NCBI RefSeq assembly: GCF_900106665.1 | Contig: NZ_FNNA01000003.1 | Coordinates: forward strand, 62,001 to 126,000 | Direction: 5' to 3' | Length of the DNA: 64,000 nt | Source of the DNA: Paracoccus sanguinis | GTDB taxonomy: Bacteria > Pseudomonadota > Alphaproteobacteria > Rhodobacterales > Rhodobacteraceae | In this document: piece after piece, positions 46,724 to 60,029 of the stretch | How positions within the stretch are numbered: position 1 is the first letter of the stretch | How the letters are laid out: the number at the start of each line of letters is the position of its first letter | Made by a program: the position numbers and the translations under genes | The notes under the pieces: generated by a model | What the model was told of the DNA's origin: nothing | The model's input: only the letters and a program-made list of their open reading frames with translations | The model's database searches: none

Positions 46724-48304
46724 ATGCAGATGTCGGCGACGAAACAGGCGCTCTGGTGGGGCGGCGCGGCGGCGGTGCTGCTGTTGGCGCTGTGGCTGCT
46801 GGGCGGGGCGATCCTGCCCTTCGTGCTCGGCATGGGGATCGCCTACATGCTCGACCCGGTGGCCGACCGGCTCGAGCGGGCGGGGCTCTCGCGCACGTTG
46901 GCGGTGGTGTTCATCACGCTGATCGTAGTGCTGGCGCTGGCGGCCCTGCTCTTGTGGCTCGGCCCGCTGCTGGTGCGGCAGGCGGGGCAGCTGGTCGAGT
47001 CGACCCCCGACCTGCTCAACAGCGTCCAGTCGATCGTGCGCAACCGCTTTCCCGAGTTCATGCCCGACGGCGGCATGATCGACACCGCGGTCGAGCAGAT
47101 CCGCACCACGCTGACCAACTCGCTGGGCGGGCTGATGGGCACGCTCATGGGCTCGCTGCGCAGCGTGGTCGGCGTGTTCATGGTGCTGATCATCGCCCCG
47201 GTCGTGGCCTTCTACATGCTGCTCGATTGGGACCGTATGATCGAGCGCATCGACAACCTGCTGCCGCGCCAGCACGCGCCGACGATCCGCCGCATCTTCG
47301 CCCAGATCGACGACAGCGTGGCGGGCTTCGTGCGCGGCGAGGCGCTGGTGATCCTGATCCTCGCCACGCTCTATTCGACCGGGCTGATGCTGATCGGGCT
47401 GCCCTTCGGGATCGTCATCGGGGTGGCGGCGGCGCTGCTGTCCTTCATCCCCTATGTCGGCACGCTGGTCGGCGGCGTGCTGTCGATCGGGGTGGCGGTG
47501 GCGACCTTCTGGGGCGACTGGCCGCGGATCGGCGGGGTGGCGGCGATCTTTGCCGCCGGCCAGATGCTGGAAAGCAACGTGCTGCAACCCAAGATCGTCG
47601 GCGGCCATGTCGGGCTGCACCCGGTCTGGCTGATGCTGTCGCTGTCGGTGTTCGGGGTGATGTTCGGGTTTCTCGGCCTGCTCATCGCGGTGCCGGTGGG
47701 GGCCGCGGTGGGCGTCATCGTCCGCTTCATGGCCGAGCAGTACAAGGAAAGCGCGCTCTACACCGGGCGCGAGGTGATGCCCGCGCCCGCGCCGCCGATG
47801 CTGGTCGAGATGGTCCCCCCGGGGACCACGGCCGAGGCGCGGCGCCGGTCCGAGGTCGCCCACCGCGCCGCCGCCGCCGAGGCGCGGGTGGACGAGGCCC
47901 GGTTCGAGGCCCGCGTCGCCGCCCGCGACGCGGCCCGCGCCGACGGCGCCCGCGTGGCCGAGGCGCGGATGGTCGTCCGCGGCGAGGGGGCCGAGGCCGC
48001 CGCCGCCGCCGAGGCCGAGGCGCCCGAGGTCCGCACCTGGGGCGGCAAGACCCCCGACGGCACCGACCCCGCCGACCCCGAGGGCAAGGAGGCCCGCAAG
48101 GACGCCGCGGAGGACCGCGAGGAGGCCGCCGACGCCCGGCGCGTGGCCGAAGCGTTCCGCGACGGGCCGGTCCGCCCGGTGGCGGACGGCGTCGTCGCGG
48201 TGCCGGTCGCGGACGTCCCGGCTGACCCGCGCGCCGCGGCCCGCCCGATCGCGGCGCCGCAGGAGGCGCCCGGCGCGCGCCCCGGCGACGCGCCGCGCGG
48301 CTGA
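46724..48304 (+). CDS. AI-2E/PerM-family permease with long charged C-terminal tail
   Basis: The first 350 residues form an AI-2 exporter-like membrane protein: helices at about 10-30 and 60-85, a soluble loop, then [47 protein letters not shown] and [22 protein letters not shown], the family's signature. Transport substrates of this family are mostly unknown. Residues about 360-526 are an extra tail rich in Ala, Arg, Glu and Asp that is predicted to be helical then disordered. Relatives are usually about 350-400 residues. Two ATGs two codons apart are possible starts. The hdaA-like gene begins three bases after its stop, so they are likely cotranscribed. Confidence 0.87.
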   Translation: MQMSATKQALWWGGAAAVLLLALWLLGGAILPFVLGMGIAYMLDPVADRLERAGLSRTLAVVFITLIVVLALAALLLWLGPLLVRQAGQLVESTPDLLNSVQSIVRNRFPEFMPDGGMIDTAVEQIRTTLTNSLGGLMGTLMGSLRSVVGVFMVLIIAPVVAFYMLLDWDRMIERIDNLLPRQHAPTIRRIFAQIDDSVAGFVRGEALVILILATLYSTGLMLIGLPFGIVIGVAAALLSFIPYVGTLVGGVLSIGVAVATFWGDWPRIGGVAAIFAAGQMLESNVLQPKIVGGHVGLHPVWLMLSLSVFGVMFGFLGLLIAVPVGAAVGVIVRFMAEQYKESALYTGREVMPAPAPPMLVEMVPPGTTAEARRRSEVAHRAAAAEARVDEARFEARVAARDAARADGARVAEARMVVRGEGAEAAAAAEAEAPEVRTWGGKTPDGTDPADPEGKEARKDAAEDREEAADARRVAEAFRDGPVRPVADGVVAVPVADVPADPRAAARPIAAPQEAPGARPGDAPRG

Positions 48305-48307
48305 CGC

Positions 48308-48994
48308 GTGGCCCGCCAGCTCGCCCTCGATCTCGGCAGCGCGCCGGCCCTCGGCCGGGGCGACTTCCTGCCCGCGCCCGCGAACGCCGCGGCGCTCTCG
48401 CTGGTGGACCGGCCGCAGGACTGGCCGCAGGGGCGGCTGCTGCTGGTCGGGCCCGAGGCCTCTGGCAAGTCCCACATCGCCGCCTTCTGGGCCGCCGAGC
48501 AGGGCGCCCAGCGGGTCCGCGCCGGCGCCCTGCGGGTCGAGGCGGTGGACATGCTTGCGACCGAACAGGGGGCGCTGGTGGTCGAGGACGCGCAGCGCGT
48601 CGCCACGGCGGCGGGGGCCGAGCAGGCGCTGTTCCACCTGTGGAACCTCGCCGCGGCGCGGGGGACGTGGCTTCTGCTCACCGCCCGTACCCCGCCGCGC
48701 GACTGGGGGCTGACGCTGCCCGACCTCGCCTCGCGGGTGCAGGCGATGGCCGCGGTGACGCTCGGCGCCCCGGACGAGGCGCTGCTGGGGGCGGTGCTGG
48801 TCAAGCTGCTGGGCGACCGGCAGCTCACCCCCGGCCCGGGGGTGATCGAGGCGCTAGTGCGCCGCATGGACCGCGACCTCGGCCTCGCCCGCCGGCTGGT
48901 GGCCGAGATCGACCGCGCCGCGCTGGCCGAAGGGCGGGCGGTGACCCGGCCGCTGGCGCTCGAGACGCTGGGGCGGTTGCAGGGGGCGGGCTGA
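48308..48994 (+). CDS. hdaA: DnaA-homologous regulator HdaA
   Basis: HdaA-like proteins are short DnaA relatives that, with the sliding clamp, promote hydrolysis of DnaA-ATP and so limit replication initiation. The 228-residue protein has an N-terminal clamp-binding-like QLALDL (residues 4-9), a P-loop GPEASGKSH, and AAA+ lid helices ending near LALETLGRL. Walker B is weak ([11 protein letters not shown]), as is common in the alphaproteobacterial form. The start is GTG, three bases after the permease stop. It precedes ppk by 170 bases, an order seen in other Rhodobacterales as far as I recall. Confidence 0.87.
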   Translation: MARQLALDLGSAPALGRGDFLPAPANAAALSLVDRPQDWPQGRLLLVGPEASGKSHIAAFWAAEQGAQRVRAGALRVEAVDMLATEQGALVVEDAQRVATAAGAEQALFHLWNLAAARGTWLLLTARTPPRDWGLTLPDLASRVQAMAAVTLGAPDEALLGAVLVKLLGDRQLTPGPGVIEALVRRMDRDLGLARRLVAEIDRAALAEGRAVTRPLALETLGRLQGAG

Positions 48995-49164
48995 GGGGCG
49001 CGGGCCTTGAAACGCTGGCGCGCGCGGTCTCCTCGCGCCGTTTCGCGACCGCTCGCAGCCAGCGCGGCACCACGGGCAGCCCGGCCCAACGGTTTGACAG
49101 CCCCGGCCCGGCGGGCCACACGGGTTGGTGCGACCCCCCTCTTGGCAAGCCGCCCGCAGAATCG

Positions 49165-51456
<2,292 letters not shown>

Positions 51457-51497
51457 GGCCCGGGCCGCCCACCACGCCACACGCGAGGACCACCAGG

Positions 51498-53024
51498 ATG
51501 AACGTGACCACGACCTCGGGGCAGAAGGTCTCGCCCTTCGGCAAGGGCGGACTGCCGGTGCGCCCGGCGCGCGAGCTGAAACGGGTGGGCGTGGTCGATG
51601 TCGGCTCGAACTCGATCCGCATGGTGGTGTTCGACGGCGCCGCCCGCAGCCCGGCCTATTTCTACAACGAGAAGGTCATGGCCGGGCTGGGGCAGGGGCT
51701 TGCCACCACCGGCCGGCTGAACCCCGAGGGCGTCGTCCGCGGCATGGCCGCGCTGCGGCGCTTCGCGGCGCTCGCCAAGGGGATGGGGATCGAGGCGCTG
51801 ACCTGCGTCGCCACCGCTGCCGTGCGCGAGGCCGAGGACGGGCCCGCCTTCCACCAGGCCGTGGCGAAGGAGACCGGCCTCAAGCTGATCGTCATCGACG
51901 GCGAGGAAGAGGCGCGGCTGTCGGCGCAGGGGGTGCTGCTCGGCTGGCCCGACGCGCGCGGGCTCGTCTGCGACATCGGCGGCAACTCGATGGAGCTGGC
52001 CGAGGTCGGCGACGGCGCCATCGGCCGGCGCGCAACCTCTCCACTCGGGCCGTTCCGCCTGCAGCAGGTCGAGGCGAAGGACCTCAAGAAGCACATCTCG
52101 CGGATCGTCGGCGGGCTGGCCGAAAGCTTCGGCACCGATCACGAGCGGCTCTATCTCGTCGGCGGCTCGTGGCGCGCCATTGCCCGGCTTGATATGGAGC
52201 GGCGGGCCTATCCGATGACCGTCCTGCACGAATACCGCATGACGCCCGAGGACGTGCTGGCGACCGTCAAGTGGATCGGCGAGCAGAGCCTCGCCGACCT
52301 CAAGTCGCGCACCGGCATCGGCTCGGGCCGGATCGAGCTGGTGCCGCTGGCGATGCAGGTGCTGCGCGAGCTGGTCTCGACCCTCGCGCCGCCCGAGATC
52401 GCCATCAGCTCCTACGGGATCCGCGAGGGGCTGCTTTACGAGCAGATGTCCGACAGCATCCGCAAGCGCGATCCGCTGATCGAGGCGGCGCGGTTCACCG
52501 AGCGGCAGATGGCGCGCATCCCCGGCTCGGGCAAGAAGCTCTACCAGTTCCTGTCGCCGCTGTTTGTGGATGCGCCGCCCTCGCACGAGCGGCTGATCCG
52601 GGCCGCCTGCCTCCTGCACGACACGAGCTGGCGGGCGCACCCGGACTATCGGGCCGAGGCCTGCTTCGACAACGTGACGCGCGCCAACCTCGCCGCGCTG
52701 AGCCACCCCGAGCGGGTGTTCCTGGGGCTCGCGCTTCTGCACCGCTACAAGAACAGCCGGGCGGGGTCGGCGATGGCGCCGCTCTTCACGCTGCTCGACG
52801 AGGCGCAGATCCGCGACGCCGAGACGCTGGGCAAGGCCATGCGGTTCGGGGCGATGTTCTCGGTCGGCGACCCGTCCGAGGCGGGAGAGCTGATCCTCGA
52901 CCGCGAGGCCAAGCGCCTGACCCTCAAGCTGACCCGCACCGGCCGGGCGCTGATGGGCGAAGTCGCGGCGGCGCGGTTCCAGTCGCTTTGCAGCGCGATG
53001 GGGGTCGAGTGCGTGGTGGGCTAG
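51498..53024 (+). CDS. ppx: exopolyphosphatase, Ppx/GppA family
   Basis: Ppx removes terminal phosphates from polyphosphate; related GppA enzymes hydrolyse pppGpp. The 508-residue protein has the actin-like fold motifs VVDVGSNSIRMVVFDG, the phosphate-2 CDIGGNSMELAEV, and LYLVGGSWRAIARL. A C-terminal HD-like helical domain includes LIRAACLLHDTSWRAHPDYRAE. Length fits PPX. The ATG at 51498 has CCAGG just upstream. It sits directly behind ppk, so polyphosphate turnover is the most likely role, but a pppGpp activity cannot be excluded. Confidence 0.94.
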   Translation: MNVTTTSGQKVSPFGKGGLPVRPARELKRVGVVDVGSNSIRMVVFDGAARSPAYFYNEKVMAGLGQGLATTGRLNPEGVVRGMAALRRFAALAKGMGIEALTCVATAAVREAEDGPAFHQAVAKETGLKLIVIDGEEEARLSAQGVLLGWPDARGLVCDIGGNSMELAEVGDGAIGRRATSPLGPFRLQQVEAKDLKKHISRIVGGLAESFGTDHERLYLVGGSWRAIARLDMERRAYPMTVLHEYRMTPEDVLATVKWIGEQSLADLKSRTGIGSGRIELVPLAMQVLRELVSTLAPPEIAISSYGIREGLLYEQMSDSIRKRDPLIEAARFTERQMARIPGSGKKLYQFLSPLFVDAPPSHERLIRAACLLHDTSWRAHPDYRAEACFDNVTRANLAALSHPERVFLGLALLHRYKNSRAGSAMAPLFTLLDEAQIRDAETLGKAMRFGAMFSVGDPSEAGELILDREAKRLTLKLTRTGRALMGEVAAARFQSLCSAMGVECVVG

Positions 53025-53099
53025 GTGCGAAACGGGCAACTGGACAGCCCGGAAGACCCCGCCTAACTGCGCCTGTATTTCGAGCCTGGGGAGTTGACG

Positions 53100-54335
53100 A
53101 TGGACAACCTGATCCTGTTTTTGCCGATGCTGCTGGGCGTCGGTCTTGCCGCATTGGCAGGGACATTCGACGGCGACGACACCGCGTCGGCTGAGCCGGA
53201 GCCACAACCCGAGCCGGAACCCGAACCCGAGCCTGAGCCCGAGCCGGAGCCGGAACCCGAACCCGAGCAGGTCCAGGATGGCAGCGGGTTCGTGCTCGAC
53301 GGCACCTCGGGCGATGACCTGCTGGTGCTGACCGATCCCGATGGCGGCGTTGTCGATGGCGGCGGCGGCCGTGACGACATCCTCGTCGATACGGGCGCGC
53401 CGCCGGACGGGCTGGAACTGGGCTGGAATTACGACGATCCCATGCCCGTTCGCGTCGTCTTCCCCGATCCGCAGGCGGGGACATGGACGGCACCTGGCGG
53501 CGATCAGGTCGCGGTCGGGGCGAGCCATGTCGATCTGGACGGCGATGACACGCTGACGGTCGGGTCGGGCTTTGTCGTGGTAGATGCGCAAGGCGCAAAC
53601 CTGATCGACCTGTCCGGCGCGACGCAGGGCTGGGTCCGGGACTCGGACGGCGACACCATCCTGGGCGCTGGCGCCGGCCATGCGGTGGTCGCCGATATCG
53701 GGGAAGGCACCGAGTATCGGGGCGGCGCGGGCCAGGACGTCGTCGAAGCCTTTGAAACGGTTGCGCCGGTCGAAGGCGGGGCAGGCGACGACGTGCTGGT
53801 CTCGGTCGGCGGGGCGGGGCACCTGCGCGGGGGTGAGGGCGACGATCATCTCGTCGGCTCCCCCAACCGGCCGGAACATGCGCCGACGGAAAACGACCGG
53901 CACGAATGGCGCATCGACGATGCGGTGGACACACTCGACGGCGGGGCCGGGAATGACGGGATCGTCTTTGCCGACGGTGACATCGTCACCACGGGAACCG
54001 GCGCCGACGATCTCGAGGGCTGGGTGACGGGCGACGGACCGGATTCGGTCGTGACCGACTTTGACCCAGCGCAGGACAGCATGCGGCTGATCGTCAGCCA
54101 CGGGTTCCAGGGCGATACGCCCGACGTCGCGGCCTTCGCAGAGCGCATCGAGGTGGTCGAGGCCGACGGCGACACCAGCGTCCTGGTCGACGGCCAGCTT
54201 GCCGTGCGGCTGACCGGCGTCACCGGCGCATCGGTCAACCTCGAATTCGAAGACCAGAGCTTTGACCTGACCGGCACCCCGACGGCCGACGCGGCCAGCG
54301 TCACGCTGGTCCTGTGGCAGCCGATGTATACCTGA
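53100..54335 (+). CDS. RTX-like acidic calcium-binding protein
   Basis: The 411-residue protein begins with a single hydrophobic helix (NLILFLPMLLGVGLAALAG). A run of Pro-Glu dipeptides (residues 32-56) follows, then an acidic Gly/Asp-rich body with hemolysin-type calcium-binding nonapeptide-like turns (GGAGDDVLV, GGEGDDHLVG, GGAGNDGIV). The C-terminus, SVTLVLWQPMYT, resembles ends of type I-secreted Rhodobacterales proteins. Start at the ATG, with GGGGAG six bases upstream; a TTG two codons earlier is less likely. Codon use is less GC-extreme than neighbours, with more gat, gtc and ttt codons. It is solitary between ppx and groEL, suggesting later insertion. Function is unknown; adhesion or a surface layer is possible. 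Confidence 0.82.
   Translation: MDNLILFLPMLLGVGLAALAGTFDGDDTASAEPEPQPEPEPEPEPEPEPEPEPEPEQVQDGSGFVLDGTSGDDLLVLTDPDGGVVDGGGGRDDILVDTGAPPDGLELGWNYDDPMPVRVVFPDPQAGTWTAPGGDQVAVGASHVDLDGDDTLTVGSGFVVVDAQGANLIDLSGATQGWVRDSDGDTILGAGAGHAVVADIGEGTEYRGGAGQDVVEAFETVAPVEGGAGDDVLVSVGGAGHLRGGEGDDHLVGSPNRPEHAPTENDRHEWRIDDAVDTLDGGAGNDGIVFADGDIVTTGTGADDLEGWVTGDGPDSVVTDFDPAQDSMRLIVSHGFQGDTPDVAAFAERIEVVEADGDTSVLVDGQLAVRLTGVTGASVNLEFEDQSFDLTGTPTADAASVTLVLWQPMYT
53193..53267 (+). repeat. Pro-Glu hexanucleotide repeat tract
   Basis: About a dozen GAGCCN/GAACCC-type hexamers encode an alternating Glu-Pro run directly after the membrane helix. Such tracts make stiff spacers in envelope proteins, as in TonB, and can vary in length by replication slippage. 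Confidence 0.85.
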
Positions 54336-54456
54336 CCCGACGCCGGCGCGCGGATCGAGGCTGCGCGCCCATACGGACCGATCCGCCGGATCGTGGCGCG
54401 CGACAGCCCGCCGCAGGCGTCATCGTTGCGCTGACGTGTGACGCCACAGCCGAAAT

Positions 54457-54486
54457 GAAAAAGGCCGCCCCAAAGGGCGGCCTTTC
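54457..54486 (-). terminator. intrinsic terminator of groESL
   Basis: A 10-bp stem (AAGGCCGCCC pairs with GGGCGGCCTT, loop CAAA) is followed on the minus strand by TTTTT-like sequence. It lies about 25 bases beyond the groEL stop. The plus-strand side also has TTT, so it may also stop transcripts from the RTX-like gene. Confidence 0.8.
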
Positions 54487-54509
54487 CTGTCAGCCACAGG
54501 GGCAGGACA

Positions 54510-56156
<1,647 letters not shown>

Positions 56157-56201
56157 TTATCTATTCCTTGTCAGAGGGTTGTAAGCGCTACCTGCGAGGG
56201 A

Positions 56202-56489
56202 TCAGCCGATGATCCCGAGGATGTCGCTTTCCTTCATGATGAGCAGCTCTTCGCCGTCCAGCGTCACTTCGGTGCCCGACCACTTGCCGAACAGGATGCG
56301 GTCGCCGGCCTTGACCGAGGGGGCGATCAGCTCGCCCGAGTCCTTGCGGGCGCCTTCGCCCACCGAGACGATCTCGCCTTCCGAGGGCTTTTCCTTGGCG
56401 CTGTCGGGGATGATCAGCCCGCCCTTGGTCTTTTCGTCCGACTGGACGCGGCGGACCAGGACGCGGTCGTGAAGCGGCTTGAAGGCCAT
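56202..56489 (-). CDS. groS: co-chaperonin GroES
   Basis: The 95-residue lid of the chaperonin starts [14 protein letters not shown] and contains the mobile loop [20 protein letters not shown] and a C-terminal [12 protein letters not shown]. The ATG at 56489 is preferred because GGAG lies eight bases upstream; a GTG three codons earlier would touch the ribosome site directly. It is the first gene of the groESL operon, 42 bases downstream of the CIRCE element. Confidence 0.98.
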   Translation of the reverse strand: MAFKPLHDRVLVRRVQSDEKTKGGLIIPDSAKEKPSEGEIVSVGEGARKDSGELIAPSVKAGDRILFGKWSGTEVTLDGEELLIMKESDILGIIG

Positions 56490-56530
56490 CGTGAACACTC
56501 CGGTTATTCAGGTTGCAGTGTTGCGTGCTG

Positions 56531-56557
56531 TTGGCACTCGATTGGGGTGAGTGCCAA
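56531..56557 (-). promoter_or_regulatory. CIRCE operator
   Basis: A perfect 9-bp inverted repeat, TTGGCACTC-N9-GAGTGCCAA, matches the CIRCE element bound by the heat-shock repressor HrcA. It lies 42 bases upstream of groES, just after the predicted promoter, so HrcA would block transcript initiation or early elongation of groESL. Confidence 0.95.
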
Positions 56558-56564
56558 TGGCCGC

Positions 56565-56593
56565 GATGTAGGGGCCGGGTCCGGGCCTGTCAA
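56565..56593 (-). promoter_or_regulatory. sigma-70-type promoter of groESL
   Basis: Reading the minus strand, TTGACA (perfect -35) and TACATC (partial -10) are spaced by exactly 17 bases, ending eight bases before the CIRCE element. The expected start site falls at the edge of the CIRCE repeat. Confidence 0.65.
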
Positions 56594-56725
56594 CGGGGCG
56601 TGATCGCGGCGAGCGGGTGGAACGGCGCGGGTCGGGCCCGTCGCGAGGGCGCCCGGACGGGGTGGACCTCGGGGCGGCGCGGCGCCATGCTGCGGCGAAA
56701 GCCAGGGCGCGAGCGGGGTGCGAAG

Positions 56726-57823
56726 ATGGGTTGGCACGAGCGGATGCGGGGGGCGGTGCTCGGGGCGCTTGCGGCCTGTGCGGTCGCCTCGGCCGGGGCG
56801 GCGGCCACCGCCGATCCGCCGCCCGGGGTGGCGCAGGCCGTGCCGGCCGCGGACGCGCCGCCGGCCGTCTGCGCCGGCGCCGATCTGATGCAGAGCCTGC
56901 CGGCCGAGACCCGCGCCCGCATCGACGCTGCGGTCGCCGCCACGCCCTATGCGCAGGGCACCCGCTTCACCGCCCGCAAGGGCGACGCGCGGATCGAGAT
57001 CATCGGCACCTATCACTTCGACGACCCCCGCCACGACCCGATGGTCGCGGCCCTGACGCCGGTCATCGCCTCGGCCGACGCGATGCTGGTCGAGGCCGGA
57101 CCCGACGAGGAGAAGCGCCTGACCGCCGCACTCGCCCGCGACCCGTCGCTGATGGTCGACACCGAGGGGCCGACGCTGCCCGAACGGCTCGGGGACGCGG
57201 CCTGGCGCGAGCTGGGCGAGGCCATGTCTGCGCGCGGGATGCCGCCCGTCATGGTCAGCCGGCTGCGGCCCTGGTACGTCTCGATGATGCTCGGGATCTC
57301 GCCCTGCATGATGGGCCAGATCAAGGCGCGGGGCGACACCGCGGGCCTCGACCACCGGCTGATGCAGGTCGCCGCCGACGCGGGGGTGCCGGTCCGCGCG
57401 CTCGAGCCGTGGGACACCGTGCTGACCCTCTTCGACGGCATGAGCGACGCCGAAGAGCTGGACATGATCCGCGCCGCGCTGCCCGCCGCGCGGCTGGCCG
57501 ACGACTATGCCACGACGACGATCGAGGCCTATTTCCGCGGCGACATCTGGGCGATCTGGGAATTCGGGCGGCTGGACGCCTATGACCACGCCGGGATGGA
57601 CCGCGCGAGCGTCGACCGGCAGGTGCAGCTGGCCGAGGACCGGCTGATGACCGGCCGCAACCGGGGCTGGATCGCGCCGCTGACCGAGGCCGCGACGGCC
57701 GCCGCGGCGCGCGGCAAGCCGGTGGTCGCGGCCTTCGGGGCGCTGCACCTGCCGGGCGAGGACGGGGTGCTGCGGCTTCTCGAACGGGACGGGTGGACGA
57801 TCACGGCAGGGGGCGCGTCATGA
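56726..57823 (+). CDS. TraB/GumN family protein
   Basis: The 365-residue protein has an N-terminal signal-like segment (MRGAVLGALAACAVASAGAAATA) and the TraB/GumN core, a presumed metal-binding hydrolase or ligand-binding fold. The pair of conserved histidine motifs is present: EIIGTYHFDDPRHD near residue 95 and the closing AAFGALHLPGEDGVLRLLERDGW. An ATG at 56687 could add 13 residues; 56726 fits the signal better. Family members range from proteases to sex-pheromone processing proteins; the real role is unclear. It overlaps the next gene by four bases (ATGA), so the two are coupled. It diverges from groES, whose promoter lies in between. Confidence 0.83.
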   Translation: MGWHERMRGAVLGALAACAVASAGAAATADPPPGVAQAVPAADAPPAVCAGADLMQSLPAETRARIDAAVAATPYAQGTRFTARKGDARIEIIGTYHFDDPRHDPMVAALTPVIASADAMLVEAGPDEEKRLTAALARDPSLMVDTEGPTLPERLGDAAWRELGEAMSARGMPPVMVSRLRPWYVSMMLGISPCMMGQIKARGDTAGLDHRLMQVAADAGVPVRALEPWDTVLTLFDGMSDAEELDMIRAALPAARLADDYATTTIEAYFRGDIWAIWEFGRLDAYDHAGMDRASVDRQVQLAEDRLMTGRNRGWIAPLTEAATAAAARGKPVVAAFGALHLPGEDGVLRLLERDGWTITAGGAS

Positions 57824-58161
57824 GCCGCAGCGAGAACCGATGGGCCGACGAGACGGCGTGGTGGACGATGGGCGCGGCCGAGGCGCGGCGCCGGATGCAC
57901 CCGGCCTGCGTGATGGTCCTGCCCCGCGGCATCCTGCAGGGCCGCGACATCCTGTCCGCGCTCGACGGCCCGCGGTGGGAGGGCGTGACGCTCGGCGAGC
58001 GCCGCTTCGTCGAGACCGAGGACTGCATCGTGCTGGCCTATCGCGTCTCGGCCAGTCGCGGCGGGCGCGCCTATCGCGCTTTCTGCAGCTCGACCTGGGT
58101 GCGCCAGCACGAGGACTGGCAGATGATCGAGCACCAGCAGACGCCGTTGGCCGAGGACTGA
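57820..58161 (+). CDS. NTF2-like small protein
   Basis: The 113-residue protein resembles the SnoaL/NTF2-like (DUF4440-type) cone fold: a helix with WWTMGAAEARRRMHPACVMVLP, then ILQGRDILSALDGPRWEGVTL, and beta strands with CIVLAYRVSASRGGRAYRAFCSSTWVRQHEDWQMIEHQQTPL. Such proteins bind small ligands or act as isomerase-like enzymes; none can be named here. The gene overlaps the TraB-like gene upstream and leaves three bases before the DUF1345 gene, so the three form a small operon. Confidence 0.78.
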   Translation: MSRSENRWADETAWWTMGAAEARRRMHPACVMVLPRGILQGRDILSALDGPRWEGVTLGERRFVETEDCIVLAYRVSASRGGRAYRAFCSSTWVRQHEDWQMIEHQQTPLAED

Positions 58162-58164
58162 GGG

Positions 58165-58854
58165 TTGCGCGGCTCGCTGCGCCGCCACGCGCGGTTTCAC
58201 GGCGCCTTCGCCGCGGGGCTGGCGGCGGCGCTGCTGGGCGGCGCGCTGACGCCGACCGACCGCATCCTGATCGGGGCGGACCTCTTCTTCGTCGTCTATC
58301 TGGTGGCCACCGCCATCTGGATGCGGGGCCGCAGCGGCGACGACCTGCGGGCGCATTTCGCCGACGCCGACGAGGGCGGGGCGCTGATCGTGCTGATGGC
58401 GACGGGCGCGGTCGGGGTCAGCCTCTATGCCATCGCCCAGACGGTGCTCGCCTCGGCCGATCCGGGGGCGCTGCGGCTGCGCCCGGTGCTGGCGCTCGGG
58501 GCGGTGCCGCTGGGCTGGGCGACGGTCCACGCGGTCATGGCCTTTCACTATGCGCGGATGTTCTACACCCCCGACCGGGACGCGGGCAGGGCAGCGGGCG
58601 GGACGGCAACCCAAACGGGCGCGCGCGACAGCGGCGGGCTCGACTTTCCCGGCGGCCCCGCGGCGCCGGGCCCGTGGGAGTTCCTCTATTACAGTTTCAC
58701 CCTCGGGATGACGGCGCAGACCTCGGACGTGGGCCTGACCTCGACGCCCTTCCGGCGGGTGACGCTGGCGCACTCGGTGCTCACCTTCTTCTATAATGCG
58801 GTGATCGTGGCGCTGGCCGTCAACGCCGGCCTTGCGCTGGGGCAGGGGGGCTAG
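58165..58854 (+). CDS. DUF1345 membrane protein
   Basis: The 229-residue protein has about five membrane helices (e.g. FHGAFAAGLAAALLGGAL, LFFVVYLVATAIWM) and the family signature FLYYSFTLGMTAQTSDVGLTSTPFRR before the last helices, HSVLTFFYNAVIVALAVN. The function of DUF1345 is unknown. The start is TTG, three bases after the upstream stop; no ATG occurs before the first helix. A Gly/Ala/Thr-rich cytoplasmic loop around residues 138-165 is unusual but not disruptive. Confidence 0.85.
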   Translation: MRGSLRRHARFHGAFAAGLAAALLGGALTPTDRILIGADLFFVVYLVATAIWMRGRSGDDLRAHFADADEGGALIVLMATGAVGVSLYAIAQTVLASADPGALRLRPVLALGAVPLGWATVHAVMAFHYARMFYTPDRDAGRAAGGTATQTGARDSGGLDFPGGPAAPGPWEFLYYSFTLGMTAQTSDVGLTSTPFRRVTLAHSVLTFFYNAVIVALAVNAGLALGQGG

Positions 58855-59023
58855 GCGCCCGGACGCGCCCGGCGCCGCCTGAGGGGACGGAACGGCGCCC
58901 CATGCCTCAAGGGCTCCCCGGTCCTCCGCCGCAGGCTCTCGCTCACACCCCTCTGCCGCTTGAGCCGCACGCGGCCCGCGCCTATAACCCGCGCCGACCC
59001 GTTTTGCGCAAAGGCTGTCTCAC

Positions 59024-59941
59024 ATGATCCAGGTTCTCGGCCACAAGGCCCCCGACACCGACTCGACCGGCTCGCCGCTGATCTGGGCGTGGTACCTGTC
59101 CGAAGTCCGCAAGACCCCGGCCAAGGCCGTGCTGCAGGGGACGCCGAACACCGAGGCCGTGTGGATGCTGGGCCGCTGGGGGCTGGACCTGCCCGAGGTG
59201 ATCGCCGACCTCGCGCCCGGCGACCAGTGCGTGATCGTCGACACCAACAACCCGGCCGAGCTGCCCGCTGGCATCAACGACGCCGAGGTGATCGAGATCA
59301 TCGACCACCACCTGCTCGCCGGCGGGATCAAGACCCGGCTGCCGATCAACATCACCATCCGCCCGCTGGCCTGCACGGCGACGATCATGCACGACCTGAT
59401 CGGCGGCGACCTCGACCGCGCGCCGGCCTGGGTCAAGGGCGTGATGCTGACCTGCATCCTGTCGGACACGCTCGAGTTCCGCTCGCCCACCACCACGCCG
59501 CATGACCGCTGGGTGGCCGAGAAGCTGGCCGGCGAGCTCGGCCTCTCGATCCCCGAATACGCCACCGAGATGTTCTCCGCGAAATCGGACGTCTCGTCCT
59601 TCTCGGACGCGGCGCTGCTGAAGATGGACAGCAAGGAATACGAGCTCGGCGGCAAGCAGATGCGGATCTCGGTGCTGGAAACCACCGCGCCGCAGGTGCT
59701 GCTCGATCGCAAGGCGGCGCTGCTGGCCGCCATGCCGGGCGTCGCGGCAGAGGACGGCGCCGACGAGGTGATGCTGTTCATCGTCGACATCCTGAACGAG
59801 CGCTCGACCCTGCTTGTCCCGAACGACTTCGTGCGCGCCGTCGCCGCCGCGTCCTTCGGCGTCCCGGTCGAGGGCGACAGCGTGATCCTTCCCGGGATCG
59901 TCAGCCGCAAGAAGCAGATCATCCCGGCGCTGAAGCTCTGA
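59024..59941 (+). CDS. ppaC: manganese-dependent inorganic pyrophosphatase (family II)
   Basis: Hydrolyses pyrophosphate to drive biosynthesis. The 305-residue DHH-family enzyme has the metal ligands H7 with D11 and D13 (GHKAPDTDST), D73 (VDTNNP) and D94-H95-H96 (IIDHHLL). The C-terminal DHHA2 domain ends with SRKKQIIPALKL, which holds the basic substrate-binding residues. No CBS insert is present, so this is the unregulated form. It is likely monocistronic: a GC hairpin lies 15 bases past its stop. Confidence 0.96.
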   Translation: MIQVLGHKAPDTDSTGSPLIWAWYLSEVRKTPAKAVLQGTPNTEAVWMLGRWGLDLPEVIADLAPGDQCVIVDTNNPAELPAGINDAEVIEIIDHHLLAGGIKTRLPINITIRPLACTATIMHDLIGGDLDRAPAWVKGVMLTCILSDTLEFRSPTTTPHDRWVAEKLAGELGLSIPEYATEMFSAKSDVSSFSDAALLKMDSKEYELGGKQMRISVLETTAPQVLLDRKAALLAAMPGVAAEDGADEVMLFIVDILNERSTLLVPNDFVRAVAAASFGVPVEGDSVILPGIVSRKKQIIPALKL

Positions 59942-59955
59942 GGACGACCGCCGGC

Positions 59956-59976
59956 GTGGGGGTGTCCGACCCCCAC
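59956..59976 (+). terminator. hairpin after ppaC
   Basis: An 8-bp stem (GTGGGGGT with ACCCCCAC) with a 5-base loop lies 15 bases after the ppaC stop. No T run follows, so intrinsic termination would be weak. Confidence 0.4.
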
Positions 59977-60029
59977 ACCCCGCAAGACATCCGCCGCGCC
60001 TCGACGGTGCGGCCAGCAAAGGGGTGGAC

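Noticed and set aside
46010..48637. 875-codon minus-strand frame across proS and the permease
   Set aside because: Part of it is proS read in a wrong frame and the rest is antisense to the permease and hdaA.
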